Source of the DNA: Symbiodinium natans
Lineage: Eukaryota > Sar > Dinophyceae > Suessiales > Symbiodiniaceae
Assembly: GCA_905221605.1 (NCBI GenBank)
Contig: CAJNDS010002621.1
Location: 186,001 to 250,000, forward strand
Reading direction: 5' to 3'
Length of the DNA stretch: 64,000 bases
Shown here: positions 51,342-59,837 of the stretch, in pieces
Numbering within the stretch: the stretch's first letter is position 1
Layout: each line of letters starts with the position of its first letter
Made by a program: the position numbers and the translations under genes
Notes under the pieces: model-generated
What the model saw: the letters and a program-made list of their open reading frames with translations, nothing else
Databases searched by the model: none
Told to the model about the DNA's origin: nothing

Positions 51342-51433
51342 TCCCAAAGACTCATCTATTCTAGTGGATTGGGTTCGTGGAGTGCCCAAAACACTAGAAC
51401 ATATGGAGCTTTGGGGGCCGGGGGGGGGGGGGG

Positions 51434-51547
51434 GAGTACCATATATACACATACATATACATGTACATATACATATACATGTACTATATACTATATACTA
51501 TATACTATATACGAAATACAGATATATATATATATATATATATATAT
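51434..51547. repeat. AT-rich microsatellite (ACATATACAT / TATATAC / TA)
   Basis: G14 at about 51,420-51,433 is followed by ACATAT and TATATAC repeats and (TA)n up to the TAATTA that borders the transposon. AT-rich DNA also follows the right end (56,821-56,880), so the element sits inside a former TA-rich tract. Confidence 0.9.
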
Positions 51548-51553
51548 TAATTA
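51548..51553. other. Putative target-site duplication, left (TAATTA)
   Basis: TAATTA directly precedes the left inverted repeat, and the same six bases follow the right one (56,815-56,820). The word is palindromic and the surroundings are AT-rich. Merlin elements usually make 8-9 bp duplications, so the exact length is uncertain. Confidence 0.5.
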
Positions 51554-51595
51554 GGGCTCCAGGGGTGAACCCGGCCCCTGCGTTTTGGCACTTTT
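51554..51595 (+). repeat. Left terminal inverted repeat of the transposon
   Basis: Starts GGGCTCCAGGGGTGAACC and continues through GGCCCCTGCGTTTTGGCAC. Differs from the complement of the right end only in the first ten or so bases (GGGCTCCAGG versus GGTTCCAAGG). Confidence 0.9.
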
Positions 51596-51699
51596 ATTCT
51601 GCATGAGGTACGCGACGTCGCGTCCATCGTGCATGTCGACACGCTCCAGGGGCGAAGGGTTTGTTTGCTATTTCAGTGTTGTGGTGCTGTCCACAAAAA

Positions 51700-52015
51700 T
51701 ACCCAAGAAACCAAAACCAAAAAAACCAAAAAAACCAAAACCAAAAAAACCAAAAAAACCAAAACCAAAAAAACCAAAAAAAAACAAAACCAAAAAAACC
51801 CAAAAAAAACATTATTCAGGAAGTCTCCCTGTAAGAGTTCCTAGGAAATGTTTTGTTTGGTTTTTTTTGGTTTTTTTGGTTTTGGTTTTTTTGTTTTTTT
51901 TGGTTTTGGTTTTTTTTGGTTTTTTTGGTTTTGGTTTTTTTTGGTTTTTTGGTTTTGGTTTTTTTTGGTTTGTTTGTTTTTTTTTTTTCGGTTTTTTTTT
52001 GGTTTTGTTGTTTTT
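51700..52015. repeat. Long snap-back repeat of CCAAAA and GGTTTT motifs
   Basis: 51,700-51,812 consists of CCAAAACCAAAAAAACC-type units. After a 45 bp loop, 51,858-52,015 consists of GGTTTTGGTTTTTTTTGG-type units, so the arms can pair over more than 100 bp. Frames through it give poly(K/P) or poly(F) peptides of 60-150 residues, which are composition artefacts. Confidence 0.85.
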
Positions 52016-52787
52016 CGTATGGAGCAGCGTATGATTCATGAAGCTGTTTGCTATCAAAGGTCAACCTGCACACGTTAGTGTCTCTAGTGCTATGTCGCGA
52101 CGCGAGCTGCCACTAGACATCCAGAAAATCATTCGAGACTATCTTGTGGGACCCTTAGCATGATAAAAGATTTGGCTTCGGTAGTGCTCTGCTATGGTAT
52201 GTCGTTTTCTTTTAATATACATATATATATATATGTGTGTTTCTCTTTGTGTGAAATGTAAGAACCTCCTCAAGATCGTCATCTACAACATGTGCCGTCT
52301 GCACCGACCGAATGGGCGACTTACATTGATACTCTGCCGGACGGTCACTTGAGCGCTTTATGTTCGTTGTCGTGTTTTATGTTTCGCATATGTTTTCTAG
52401 CGACCCTCATATTAGCGACCTCTGAGGCTTGACCGTCTGGCACATACGAGATATCTACTTCACCCTGTCCCACTTGTACGGCGAGAAATGTCTGAGTGAG
52501 GCTGAGATGTTCGCCCTATCACATTGATGTCACGTTATCCCGCTTGTACGGCGAGAAATGTCTGAGCGAAGCTGAGATGTTCGCGCCATCACACGCTGTT
52601 GTGGTAAAACCACAACAACAGCCTAAGGCTTTATAATTTCTTCATGCGTCAGTGGAAAATACTGCCTTACAATCATTGCCAACAGTGCCTCCAAAGCATG
52701 AGAGATTCCATGGACAGCATATCTCACCGTCCATCCTATTGTGTAAGCCTTTGGTTCCGTTCATCCTATCCGTAGTTGCGCTCAACC
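52016..52787. other. 5' part of the transposon: short coding-like pieces and tandem duplication
   Basis: 52,092-52,163 is a 23-residue frame MSRRELPLDIQKIIRDYL. A (TA)n run is at 52,214-52,232. 52,262-52,430 has a frame reading APTEWATYIDTLPDGHLSAL. 52,471-52,615 is a two-copy tandem duplication (period 70 bp) whose frame reads LYGEKCLSEAEMFA in both copies with silent changes at S and E codons. These may be exons of an N-terminal or separate accessory protein; I cannot link them into a gene with confidence. Confidence 0.5.
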
Positions 52788-55011
52788 ATGGCAAGTTTCC
52801 GTAGTGAGGCCGGAGACCACGATGGAGCTCTGACATTTGACGAGGCGTGCGGCCAAGTCAACGGGCATAAGTTACAGCTTGAGAGTCGACCTATGCGCTC
52901 GGATAGGGTTGTGGGAGATGTGTCTGTCGGAGATCTACCCGTTCGTCAGCTAGACTCGTCCGCAACCAAACTGGAGCAATTCGCAGACTGCCTCATGTAC
53001 CATCCTATCGATGTGACGAACTCCATGTTTGACAACATTTACAAGATCTGCTGCGAAGGCAAGTACGCGCAACTTCCAAGCCCCTTCTGTCTACGCAAGG
53101 AGCCTCCTGTGCCGTACACCATGCAGGTCATCATCCAATCCACACAACCACCTCCAGATGGAGACGCGCATGGTACTTACTTCCACATCTTCAAGCACAT
53201 CTACCTCCACCGCAACAAGATTCCTGCCAAGGATTGCGTGGAAATGTGCCAAGGCAATCCTCTCCGATTTGACTGGGGTTCCCAAACACGACTGGCGTTG
53301 ATGGGTCTCAACTACATGTTGGACAAAATGGGTGGGAAGCAACTCCGTCACTGGGTCATCAAGCCCAAGTATGAAAAGAAAATCACTGTGGACCAGCAGG
53401 CGCGGGAGGAAGGGTACAAGTTCATCAGAGAGTTTGGCCCTCGCTCAAACAACCGAAACCAATTTATGGAGTGGACTGATGAGCAGATCCATCTGGCTGG
53501 TGGTAAGATTGAGGGCTGGCCTGAGGGGAAGGTAAAAGAGGCTCTTCACAACTACATGAAGGGTCGTCAAAACGCCAAGACACTGGAGTACTGGCCCTTT
53601 ACCTTCAAGTCTTTCGTCCCTTGGTTCTTTGACAAGGTACTTGTGAAGATGCTGCCCACCATGCGACAGCACGCCATAACTTGGATTGGCCGGACTCGAA
53701 CTGGCAAATCCTTGGGATCCAAAACTGTGCTGTTCATGCAATCGAAATATGAGATAGAGGCAGCTGAGCGCACGGACCTCATTCCCTCCATTGTGACGGC
53801 GAAACATCTCGATTTCTTCAAATCGGAGCCGCTCACGAAGTACAAGCCTGGAGTATTCGATGACGGGATGCTCCAGCGCATGGACTCCTCATTCTTGAAG
53901 GCATTCCTGAACCCCTCTGCGTCTTGGCTTCTGTATTCATACTTGCATGCTTCTGCTAACACAAACCTCATCTGCAAAATTCAATCCCGCACGATGCAAC
54001 GCATCTCATTCCTGCCAGGAAGAGGATGCCACCGTCTGGGCACGCTACTCTTCTGCACAATTTGATCAAGGATCTGGACGACATGCTTGCAACAATCCCT
54101 ATGACCGTAGGATCGACGACGAGATGTTTGGTAGTATGCAGAGGAACAAGTTGTGGAGGATCCCCTACGACAAGTTTCTACAGCTAATCCAGCCATCTTT
54201 CTGTGCAGTTGAAGATCCGGAGGACATGGACGCAATTATGGCACGCACTCACCTCATTGTCATCACAGATCATGGCCTGTACTTCCGCGTAGCGAACACA
54301 AGCAAGGATCATGTGGACTTCATCCGTTGGGAGGAGAATGCGCCCAAGGATTTGTTGTCTCCGTCACAAACCTGGGTTTTCAAGCAATACAAAATGAACC
54401 CCGACAAGCATCAACTTCCGCCTTCTTACCATGAAGATTGTCTGTGGTCCCAAGAAGTTCTTCGACGGCTTCTTCACGGTGAGTCAATTCCGACTTCATG
54501 TACCATTCGCACTCCACGTGGGCTCTTTGGTGATGCTGCGTCCGAATCCAAGCTGGGACTTATGTACATCAACACAGTACATATATAAAGGACCGCTGGG
54601 TAACCGTTCAGTTTTAACGTAGTCGCATCTGTAAGGTCTACACGTGACGTTCATGCACATCTGCTTCCTGAACCGGACCTTCGCGTCAAAGTCAAGAAGG
54701 AAAAGGTTGATGCAGCTTTTCGTTCCCTCAAAGGTCAGGCAGTTACAAATCCCATCGACCTGGACTCGCCGTCTCCCAAGAAGTCCACCGCATCCTCGTC
54801 CACTTCAGACATGCCGTTGTCAAAGCGTGCCAAACTCACCGATGCTGTTAGCGTAGCAGCGCCGTCCAATCCTGCTTCCCCTATTCTTGCTCATGATGCT
54901 GACATAGACGATGATGATGTCATGCCACAAGTTGGTCACGTCCCAGACGATATGGAGCAGGAACTCGAGCGAATGATGGACGAGGCCGACAACATGGATA
55001 TTGCCGAGTGA
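52788..55011 (+). CDS. SF3-helicase-like P-loop ATPase encoded by the transposon
   Basis: Proposed exons are 52,788-53,918, 54,019-54,478 and 54,623-55,011 (659 residues). The start is the ATG in AACCATGGC; 12 bases upstream the frame has only a TTG. Residues 301-308 are a Walker A (GRTRTGKS) after the hydrophobic strand ITWI. Residues 355-360 (GVFDDG) are a Walker B with two acids. ACNNPYD at about 400-406 fits SF3 motif C. The 55- and 40-residue spacings suit the compact SF3 fold of Rep-type helicases. The N-terminal 280 residues are unassigned, and I see no clear HUH nuclease motif. The C-terminus has a basic SKRAK patch, an S/P-rich linker and an acidic tail (DIDDDD). A role in DNA unwinding for replication of the element is inference. 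Confidence 0.72.
53919..54018 (+). other. Proposed intron 1 of the helicase-like gene (100 bp, GC-AG)
   Basis: The upstream frame loses its protein-like character near FLNPS and ends at 54,065. The downstream frame becomes protein-like from EEDATVWARY. The acceptor CCTGCCAG|G at 54,018 fits, with CTAAC at about 53,955 as branch point. A phase-0 donor is needed; GC at 53,919 is the best choice. The GT at 53,933 has the wrong phase. Confidence 0.5.
54479..54622 (+). other. Proposed intron 2 of the helicase-like gene (144 bp, GT-AG)
   Basis: Donor TTCACG|GTGAGTC and acceptor TTTTAACGTAG|TCGC are phase 1 on both sides. They remove in-frame stops at 54,586 and 54,601 and join to the S/P-rich and acidic C-terminal region. 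Confidence 0.5.
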
Positions 55012-55018
55012 GTGTGTG

Positions 55019-55205
55019 AATACCGGCGTAGGCGCACGACAGTTTTGTACAAAACCTGGTCTCACGCATAGCCCGGCTTTGTCGTACGTCAGTCCAGCAT
55101 CTTGTATGAGTGCCGGCACGAGCGCGCAGCAGTTTTGCACAAAATATGGTCTTACGCATAGCCCGTCTTTGTCGTACATCAGTATAGCATCTATATGGTA
55201 CCCAT
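55019..55205. repeat. Two-copy 90 bp tandem duplication between the transposon genes
   Basis: CCGGCG...CACGACAGTTTTG...ACGCATAGCCCG...TTGTCGTAC at 55,023 recurs at 55,113 with about 15 % differences. It fills the 3' flank of the helicase-like gene. Possibly the inter-gene processing signal; that is a guess. Confidence 0.75.
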
Positions 55206-55291
55206 GTCAGTCGATGCTCATGATGTTCACCTGACTTCTCCATGTTGTTGTGTAAGTGGCTCGAGATATTATAGTTATTTCTTTGTTCACA

Positions 55292-56595
55292 ATGGCATGC
55301 TATGCAGATTGGAATGCCTTCCGAGCCGCGGTTTCGTCTGCAGATCTTCTCAACAGGACCCAATTCTTTGACATCGTGAAGTACAGTCGTGTTCGTGATA
55401 CTGGTGGCCTCCCGGATACCTTTGGTACGCGAGCATTGCTCGCAGCACAGGCTTTGCATCTTGTGCCTCCTGAGCGTGTTTGTCCGGGTTGTCAGACGCC
55501 TTACCAACTACGCTTCAAGAGCTCACGATATCGTTGGATTGGAGCTCGGTATGAAACCCAAGGCTGTCTAGAGTGTCTAGACCAGCAGCCTGAGGCTAGC
55601 TCAATTGGATTCCTCTCGAACGTGAAGCAACACATGTGGATGCCTAAATTGGAAAGTTTCATGATGTGGATATATGAATATCCTCGACAGCAAATTCTTC
55701 GCGAGTTGCATCCCACTGACCACAAGCGAATTGATGCTTGGACCCAATCCTTCCAGCAGACATTGAGTGCATGGTACCAACTACAACTCAACCAGGGGTT
55801 CGACGGTCCACTGTTCCAACGTCTTAACACTGCATCTTCCAAGCGGTCTCGCCGTGCAGTTACGAAGAAACCTGCTTCAAAGGCCTTCAAACGACCATCA
55901 GCATCTTCGAGCCAGACTACATTGAAGCGACCTTCGGCATCTACTATGAAACGACCAAGTGTGAAAAAACACATATCAAGTTTGCGGGAAAGGCTCGTAT
56001 CTTCATCGCTGATGAGACGCACTTGAACAAACGCAAACGAAATGCTCTCTCTCGCAATGGTCGCCCGCAGCGAGATCAAGTATGGCTTTGGGGGGCCGTG
56101 CTACATGAACACATCAAGACTCATTTCATCTTCAGGATCTTGGACCATCCTGATGATGCTTTGGACGGCAAACCTCGTGGCCACAAGGAGATGCTTAAAA
56201 ACATCCAAACATTGGGATTGAGGCGAGGAGATATCTCTGTCTCCGACAAGTGGAAGGCCACGGTCTCGGCATTCAAGTCTTACAAGAACACGAACAATTT
56301 CTCCGAAGCGGATGTTCGCCATGAGATAGTCAACCACAGTCAGGGAGAGATTACCAATTCCAATGGCTTCTCTACAAACGCCATCGAGTGCAAGTGGTCC
56401 GTAATTAAGCGTTGGATCCGTCGGCGAATGTCCGGGATCCTACCGTCGCATTCAGATCGCCAAAAATGGCGTCTCCTCATAGATGAGTATCAGGCCCGCA
56501 GCTTGCTCACAGCGAACGGCCAACACTCTTTTGATCACGGTAACCTCATCACAGTACGCGTGCGCGATGTCGTACGTCTTTTCCAAGTTGCCTGA
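55292..56595 (+). pseudogene. Merlin/ISXO2-type DDE transposase, frame-shifted at an A6 run
   Basis: The first in-frame ATG is at 55,292 (MACYADWNAF). C64-x2-C67 (CPGC) and C92-x2-C95 (CLEC) form a zinc ribbon, as in ISXO2-like transposases. A lysine/arginine- and proline-rich linker repeats KRPSAS. After the A-run at 55,964-55,969 the frame changes. The second frame carries the three catalytic acids of the DDE core: D in IADETH (56,011), D in VSDKW (56,245) and E in NAIECKWS (56,396), with the family hallmarks VNHS and a closing IKRW. One missing A, a sequencing error or programmed slippage would explain the shift. A phase-compatible intron (55,774-55,859) is possible but would remove the KRPSA linker, whose copies differ by silent changes and so look translated. 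The enzyme would cut and rejoin the element's ends. Confidence 0.82.
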
Positions 56596-56772
56596 CAGTA
56601 TCGCTTGCCTCGTCGAACAATATCTCGCGCTTCAGATGCTTGAAAGATATGCTTTGCAGCTGATATCTCTTGCCATCACCTTGGATATGCATTGCACGCA
56701 AACCTGCATGCGCTTGTCTCTGTCCGCAGCTATGAACACATCAAAACGAGTGAGTTCGTTTTGTGTATTTAT
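56596..56772 (+). other. 3' part of the transposon
   Basis: Between the transposase stop and the right inverted repeat a frame reads LPDSIACLVEQYLALQML, which resembles in spacing the LPLDIQKIIRDYLVGPL of the short frame near the left end. Both resemble the LP-x2-I...YL pattern of short helical F-box-like motifs. No complete gene is visible. Confidence 0.3.
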
Positions 56773-56814
56773 ATAAAGTGCCAAAACGCAGGGGCCGGGT
56801 TCACCCTTGGAACC
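56773..56814 (-). repeat. Right terminal inverted repeat of the transposon
   Basis: AAAGTGCCAAAACGCAGGGG to CACCCTTGGAACC, the complement of the left repeat with a few outer differences, followed by TAATTA. Confidence 0.9.
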
Positions 56815-56820
56815 TAATTA

Positions 56821-57793
56821 TTATATATATTTTTGTTATCTATGTATATGTATATTTTTATATATGCCATGTATAGTCCCTATATACGTCAGTAGGCCCC
56901 AAAATGACCCCTGAACAACCCCTAGGGTCCCTTATAAGAGTGCCTCCTTTAGTCCCTTGAGACAATGTGAGCCCGTGTCTCGGGGTTTAGGGTTTAGGGT
57001 TTAGGGTGTAGGGTGTAGGGTTTAGGATTTATAGGGTTTAGGGCTACTAGGTAGGCCCTTGGGCCGTCTTATATGTTCGTCTACGAGGATCACATTCAGG
57101 AATATATGTCAGCGGGTTTCAGGGTTTAAGGGCCATCCTTGGTTGAAGTGTTCAGATGACCCGGTAAGTCAATAACACAGCTCCGGGTGCTCATGACAGT
57201 CCTTAGGGACGAACTGAGCCCTAAAAGGGTTTATGGTCCATATTACCTCAGTCGGAATTAGAGTAGTACAGGGTATTATGGTTCATGTCGTCCCCAAGGG
57301 TTTGATCCCGCTCAAGAATTGTCGGCGCATTTGGCCACATGTCAGGGGACCAAACTAATCATCATGTAACGAAGGGGTTGAATGTTTAGGGTATAGGGTT
57401 TAGGGTTTAGGGTTTCGGGTCAAGGGCACTGGATGCAAGCACATGTTTAACCTTGGGTTCATTCACGCCAGAGTTTAGGGTTTTGGGGGGGCTTGGGTTG
57501 AGTGTGCCCCCCCCCCCCCCCGCCCGCCTCCCCGCTAGGGTTGAGGGCTTCAAAAGCTGGGCAAGCAATCTTGGGGTGTGTGTTCAAAATTCAGGGGCTG
57601 TTCGACTTCTTGTTGGGGCGTGTTTGTCATCCTAAACCCTAAACCCTAAACCCTAAATCTACTTCCTTTGGTAACTTGGCATGGCTCTGAATTCGCGAAC
57701 GTTCAGACTAAAACTCCCTTAGGCACAAGGTAAGCCTCACGGTGGAATCAAGTTCCCTATGCCCTATACTACCAAAACCCTTGTTAAGGTACA
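56821..57793. other. Gene-free 5' flank of gene C
   Basis: An AT-rich tract (56,821-56,880) and a short palindromic element are followed by the left part of duplication copy 2. Telomere-type units lie at 56,982-57,047, 57,385-57,418 and 57,631-57,658. C15 is at about 57,507-57,521. The frame 57,453-57,635 runs through this junk and is not a gene. Confidence 0.65.
57631..57658. repeat. Four-unit CCCTAAA insertion present only in copy 2
   Basis: GGGGCGTGTTTGTCAT is followed by four CCCTAAA units and then CTACTTCCTTTGG. Copy 1 (47,229-47,260) reads GGGGCGCGTTTGTCAT directly followed by CTAATTTCTTTGC. A clean 28 bp presence/absence difference. Confidence 0.9.
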
Positions 57794-57799
57794 GGTTCA
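57790..57799 (+). promoter_or_regulatory. Putative spliced-leader trans-splice acceptor of gene C
   Basis: TACAG|GTTCATTTCG, identical to gene B; the homology to gene A begins just after the AG at 57,794. The start codon follows 49 bp later. Confidence 0.4.
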
Positions 57800-57843
57800 T
57801 TTCGCCCACAAAGGGCACCCAAGCCAAGGCGCAAGGCCGAAAT

Positions 57844-59837
57844 ATGGCCGACCTCGCACCAGATTTTCGGGCCAAGAGCCTTGACGAGGTTGATGGCCTT
57901 ACTGCCTGCCGACAGTTGTCGGTCTGTGGCCTCGGCGGTTCGGAAGTGCAGCTTCCTCTTGAAGACAACATGACCGTGGAAGGTTTGCACAAGAGCGTCG
58001 CAGGAAGGATCGGCATGCGGCTTGGTGGCATGCTTGTCTTGGCGACAGGCGGCAATACCCTGGATGATTCCAAGCCGTTGTTGGAGCAAGTTCAGGGCGA
58101 TGTCATCACGTATGTGGTTCAAAGGGTTGCCCTTGCCATGTTTAACATCATTTTTGCTTGTTTTTCCTCATGGGTGCAAGAGGATCCTATGTTGGGAGTT
58201 TTCTTGGAGGGTTTAAGGGGCCAACCTAGGTTGGTGCAGAGCATGCAGCAGCTGCATTTCTGCGAGCCTGCGACGGCCAACGCCTGAGAGTGATGGACGT
58301 ATTTGCAAAGGACGCAATCTCTTCGTTGCAATTGTACGGTGATCGCAGTCTCCAGAATGTTGAACTGCCAAAGAACTTGCAGTCCTTGAGCTTCGGAAAT
58401 AGTTTCGACCAGAGTTTGCAGAATGTGGACTTGCCTAGCAGCTTGCAGTCCTTGAGCTTCGGAGATTCTTTTGACCAGAGCTTGGAGAATGTGGCCTTGC
58501 CTCGCAGCTTGCAGGCCTTGACCTTTGGATATCATTTCAACCAGAGTTTGGAGAATGTGGCCTTGCCAGGCAGATTGCAGTCCCTGAGCTTCGGCCATGT
58601 TTTCAAGCAGAGTTTGCAGAACGTGGCCTTGCCTGGCAGGTTGCAGTCCTTGAGCTTCGGGACTCGCTTCAACCAGAGCTTGCAGAATGTGGCCTTGCCT
58701 GGCAGCTTGCAGTCCTTGAGCTTCGGAGCATGTTTCAACCAGAGCTTGGAGAATGTGGCCTTGCCTGGCAGCTTGCAGTCCCTGAGCTTCGGACACGATT
58801 TTAACCAGAGCTTGGAAAATGTGGTCTTGCCTGGCAGCTTGCAGTCCTTGACCTTTGGATATAATTTCAACCAGAGCTTGGAGAATGTGGTCTTGCCCGG
58901 CAGCTTACAGTCCTTGATCTTCGGGTTTCGCTTCAACCAGAGCTTGGAGAATGTGGCCTTGCCTGGCAACTTGCAGTCCTTGAGCTGCGGATTTTCTTTC
59001 CACCAGAGCTTGCAGAATGTGGCCTTGCCTGGCAGCTTGCAGTCCTTGAGCTTCGGAGAGGACTTCAATCAGAGCTTGGAGAATGTGGCCTTGCCTGACA
59101 GCTTGCAGTCCTTGAGCTTCGGACACGATTTCAACCAGAGTTTGGAGAATGTGGCCTTGCCTGGCAGCTTGCAGTCCCTGAGCTTCGGAGATAGTTTCGA
59201 CCAGAGTTTGCAGAATGTGGACTTGCCTGGCAGTGTGCAGTCCTTGCGCTTCGGGGACTTATTCAACCAGAGCTTGGAGAATGTGGCCTTGCCTGGTAAC
59301 TTGCGGACGTTGCGCTTCGGAGACGGATTCAGCCAGAGCTTGCAGAATGTGGCCTTGCCTGGAAACTTGCAGTCCTTGAGCTTCGGAGAGTCTTTTGACC
59401 AGAGTTTGGAGAATGTGGCCTTGCCTTGCAGCTTGCAGTCCTTGACCTTTGGATATGATTTTAACCAGAGCTTGGAGAATGTGGCCTTGCCTGGCAGCTT
59501 GCAGTCCTTGAGTTTCGGAGCCTGTTTCAACCAGAGCTTGGAGAATGTGGCATTGCCTGGCAGCTTGCAGTCCTTGAGCTTCGGATATGATTTCAACCAG
59601 AGCTTGGAGAGTGTGGTCTTGCCCGGCAGCTTGCAGTCCTTGACCTTTGGATTTAATTTCAACCAGAGCTTGGAGAATGTGGTCTTGCCCGGCAGCTTAC
59701 AGTCCTTGAGCTTCGGGTTTCGCTTCAACCAGAGCTTGGAGAATGTGGCCTTGCCGAGTGGACTTGTGTGCTTTGCAAGCGCACATTTACGTGTTGTTGT
59801 TTACGTGCCAGGTCTAGAGAAGGACTGCGAGTTCTGA
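57844..59837 (+). CDS. Gene C: ubiquitin-like domain plus tandem 22-residue leucine-rich-repeat protein
   Basis: Exons 57,844-58,125 and 58,230-59,837 with a 104 bp GT-AG intron (phase 0); 629 residues. The frame stays open upstream to 57,742, but the ATG at 57,844 gives the MADLAPDFRAKSLDEVDG start conserved in gene B. The ubiquitin-like domain spans residues 19-94. About 21 repeats follow with the FNQSLENVALPGSLQSL core; units 6-9 and 18-21 carry matching di-residue series (AC, HD or YD, YN or FN, FR) exactly 12 units apart. The C-terminal cap LPSGLVCFASAHLRVVV is followed by an EKDCEF end, close to gene B. Without splicing, the first exon would read on to FCEPATANA and stop, giving a 147-residue protein; the shared intron model across three paralogs makes that unlikely. 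Confidence 0.88.
58126..58229 (+). other. Intron of gene C (104 bp, GT-AG)
   Basis: Donor AAAGG|GTTGCCC and acceptor AACCTAG|GTTGGTGC, aligned with the introns of genes A and B. The 3' half (GAGGGTTTAAGGGGCCAACCTAG) is strongly conserved between B and C, less so in A. Confidence 0.78.

Larger units (their letters stand above)
51554..56814 (+). mobile_element. Merlin/ISXO2-like DNA transposon with an accessory SF3-helicase-like gene (5.26 kb)
   Basis: The ends are inverted repeats of about 42 bp, GGGCTCCAGGGGTGAACCCG... on the left and its complement on the right, identical over the 29 bp core that includes CCCGGCCCCTGCGTTTTGG. TAATTA flanks both sides. Inside, left to right: a C/A-rich snap-back repeat, two short coding-like pieces, an SF3-like P-loop gene and a DDE transposase gene, both on the plus strand. 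The inside contains no TTTAGGG array, unlike the surroundings. The terminal repeats still match well, so insertion is fairly recent relative to the decayed MITEs. The transposase frame is shifted at an A6 run, so this copy may be inactive. Confidence 0.85.

Noticed and set aside
51585-52078. Open frames of 60-150 codons rich in K/P or F near the transposon's left end
   Set aside because: They are translations of the CCAAAA/GGTTTT snap-back repeat on both strands, with single-residue composition.
52788-53700. An HUH rolling-circle endonuclease domain in front of the SF3-like core
   Set aside because: I looked for the paired-histidine motif and a downstream tyrosine motif and found no convincing match (FHIFKH and NYMKGR are only loosely similar).
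53029-53977. Other open frames overlapping the helicase-like gene on both strands
   Set aside because: They lack motifs and overlap the frame that carries Walker A and B.
55774-55859. A GT-AG intron in the transposase instead of a frameshift
   Set aside because: Phase fits, but it would delete part of the protein and read the KRPSA linker out of frame, although that linker shows silent codon changes between copies. Kept only as an alternative.
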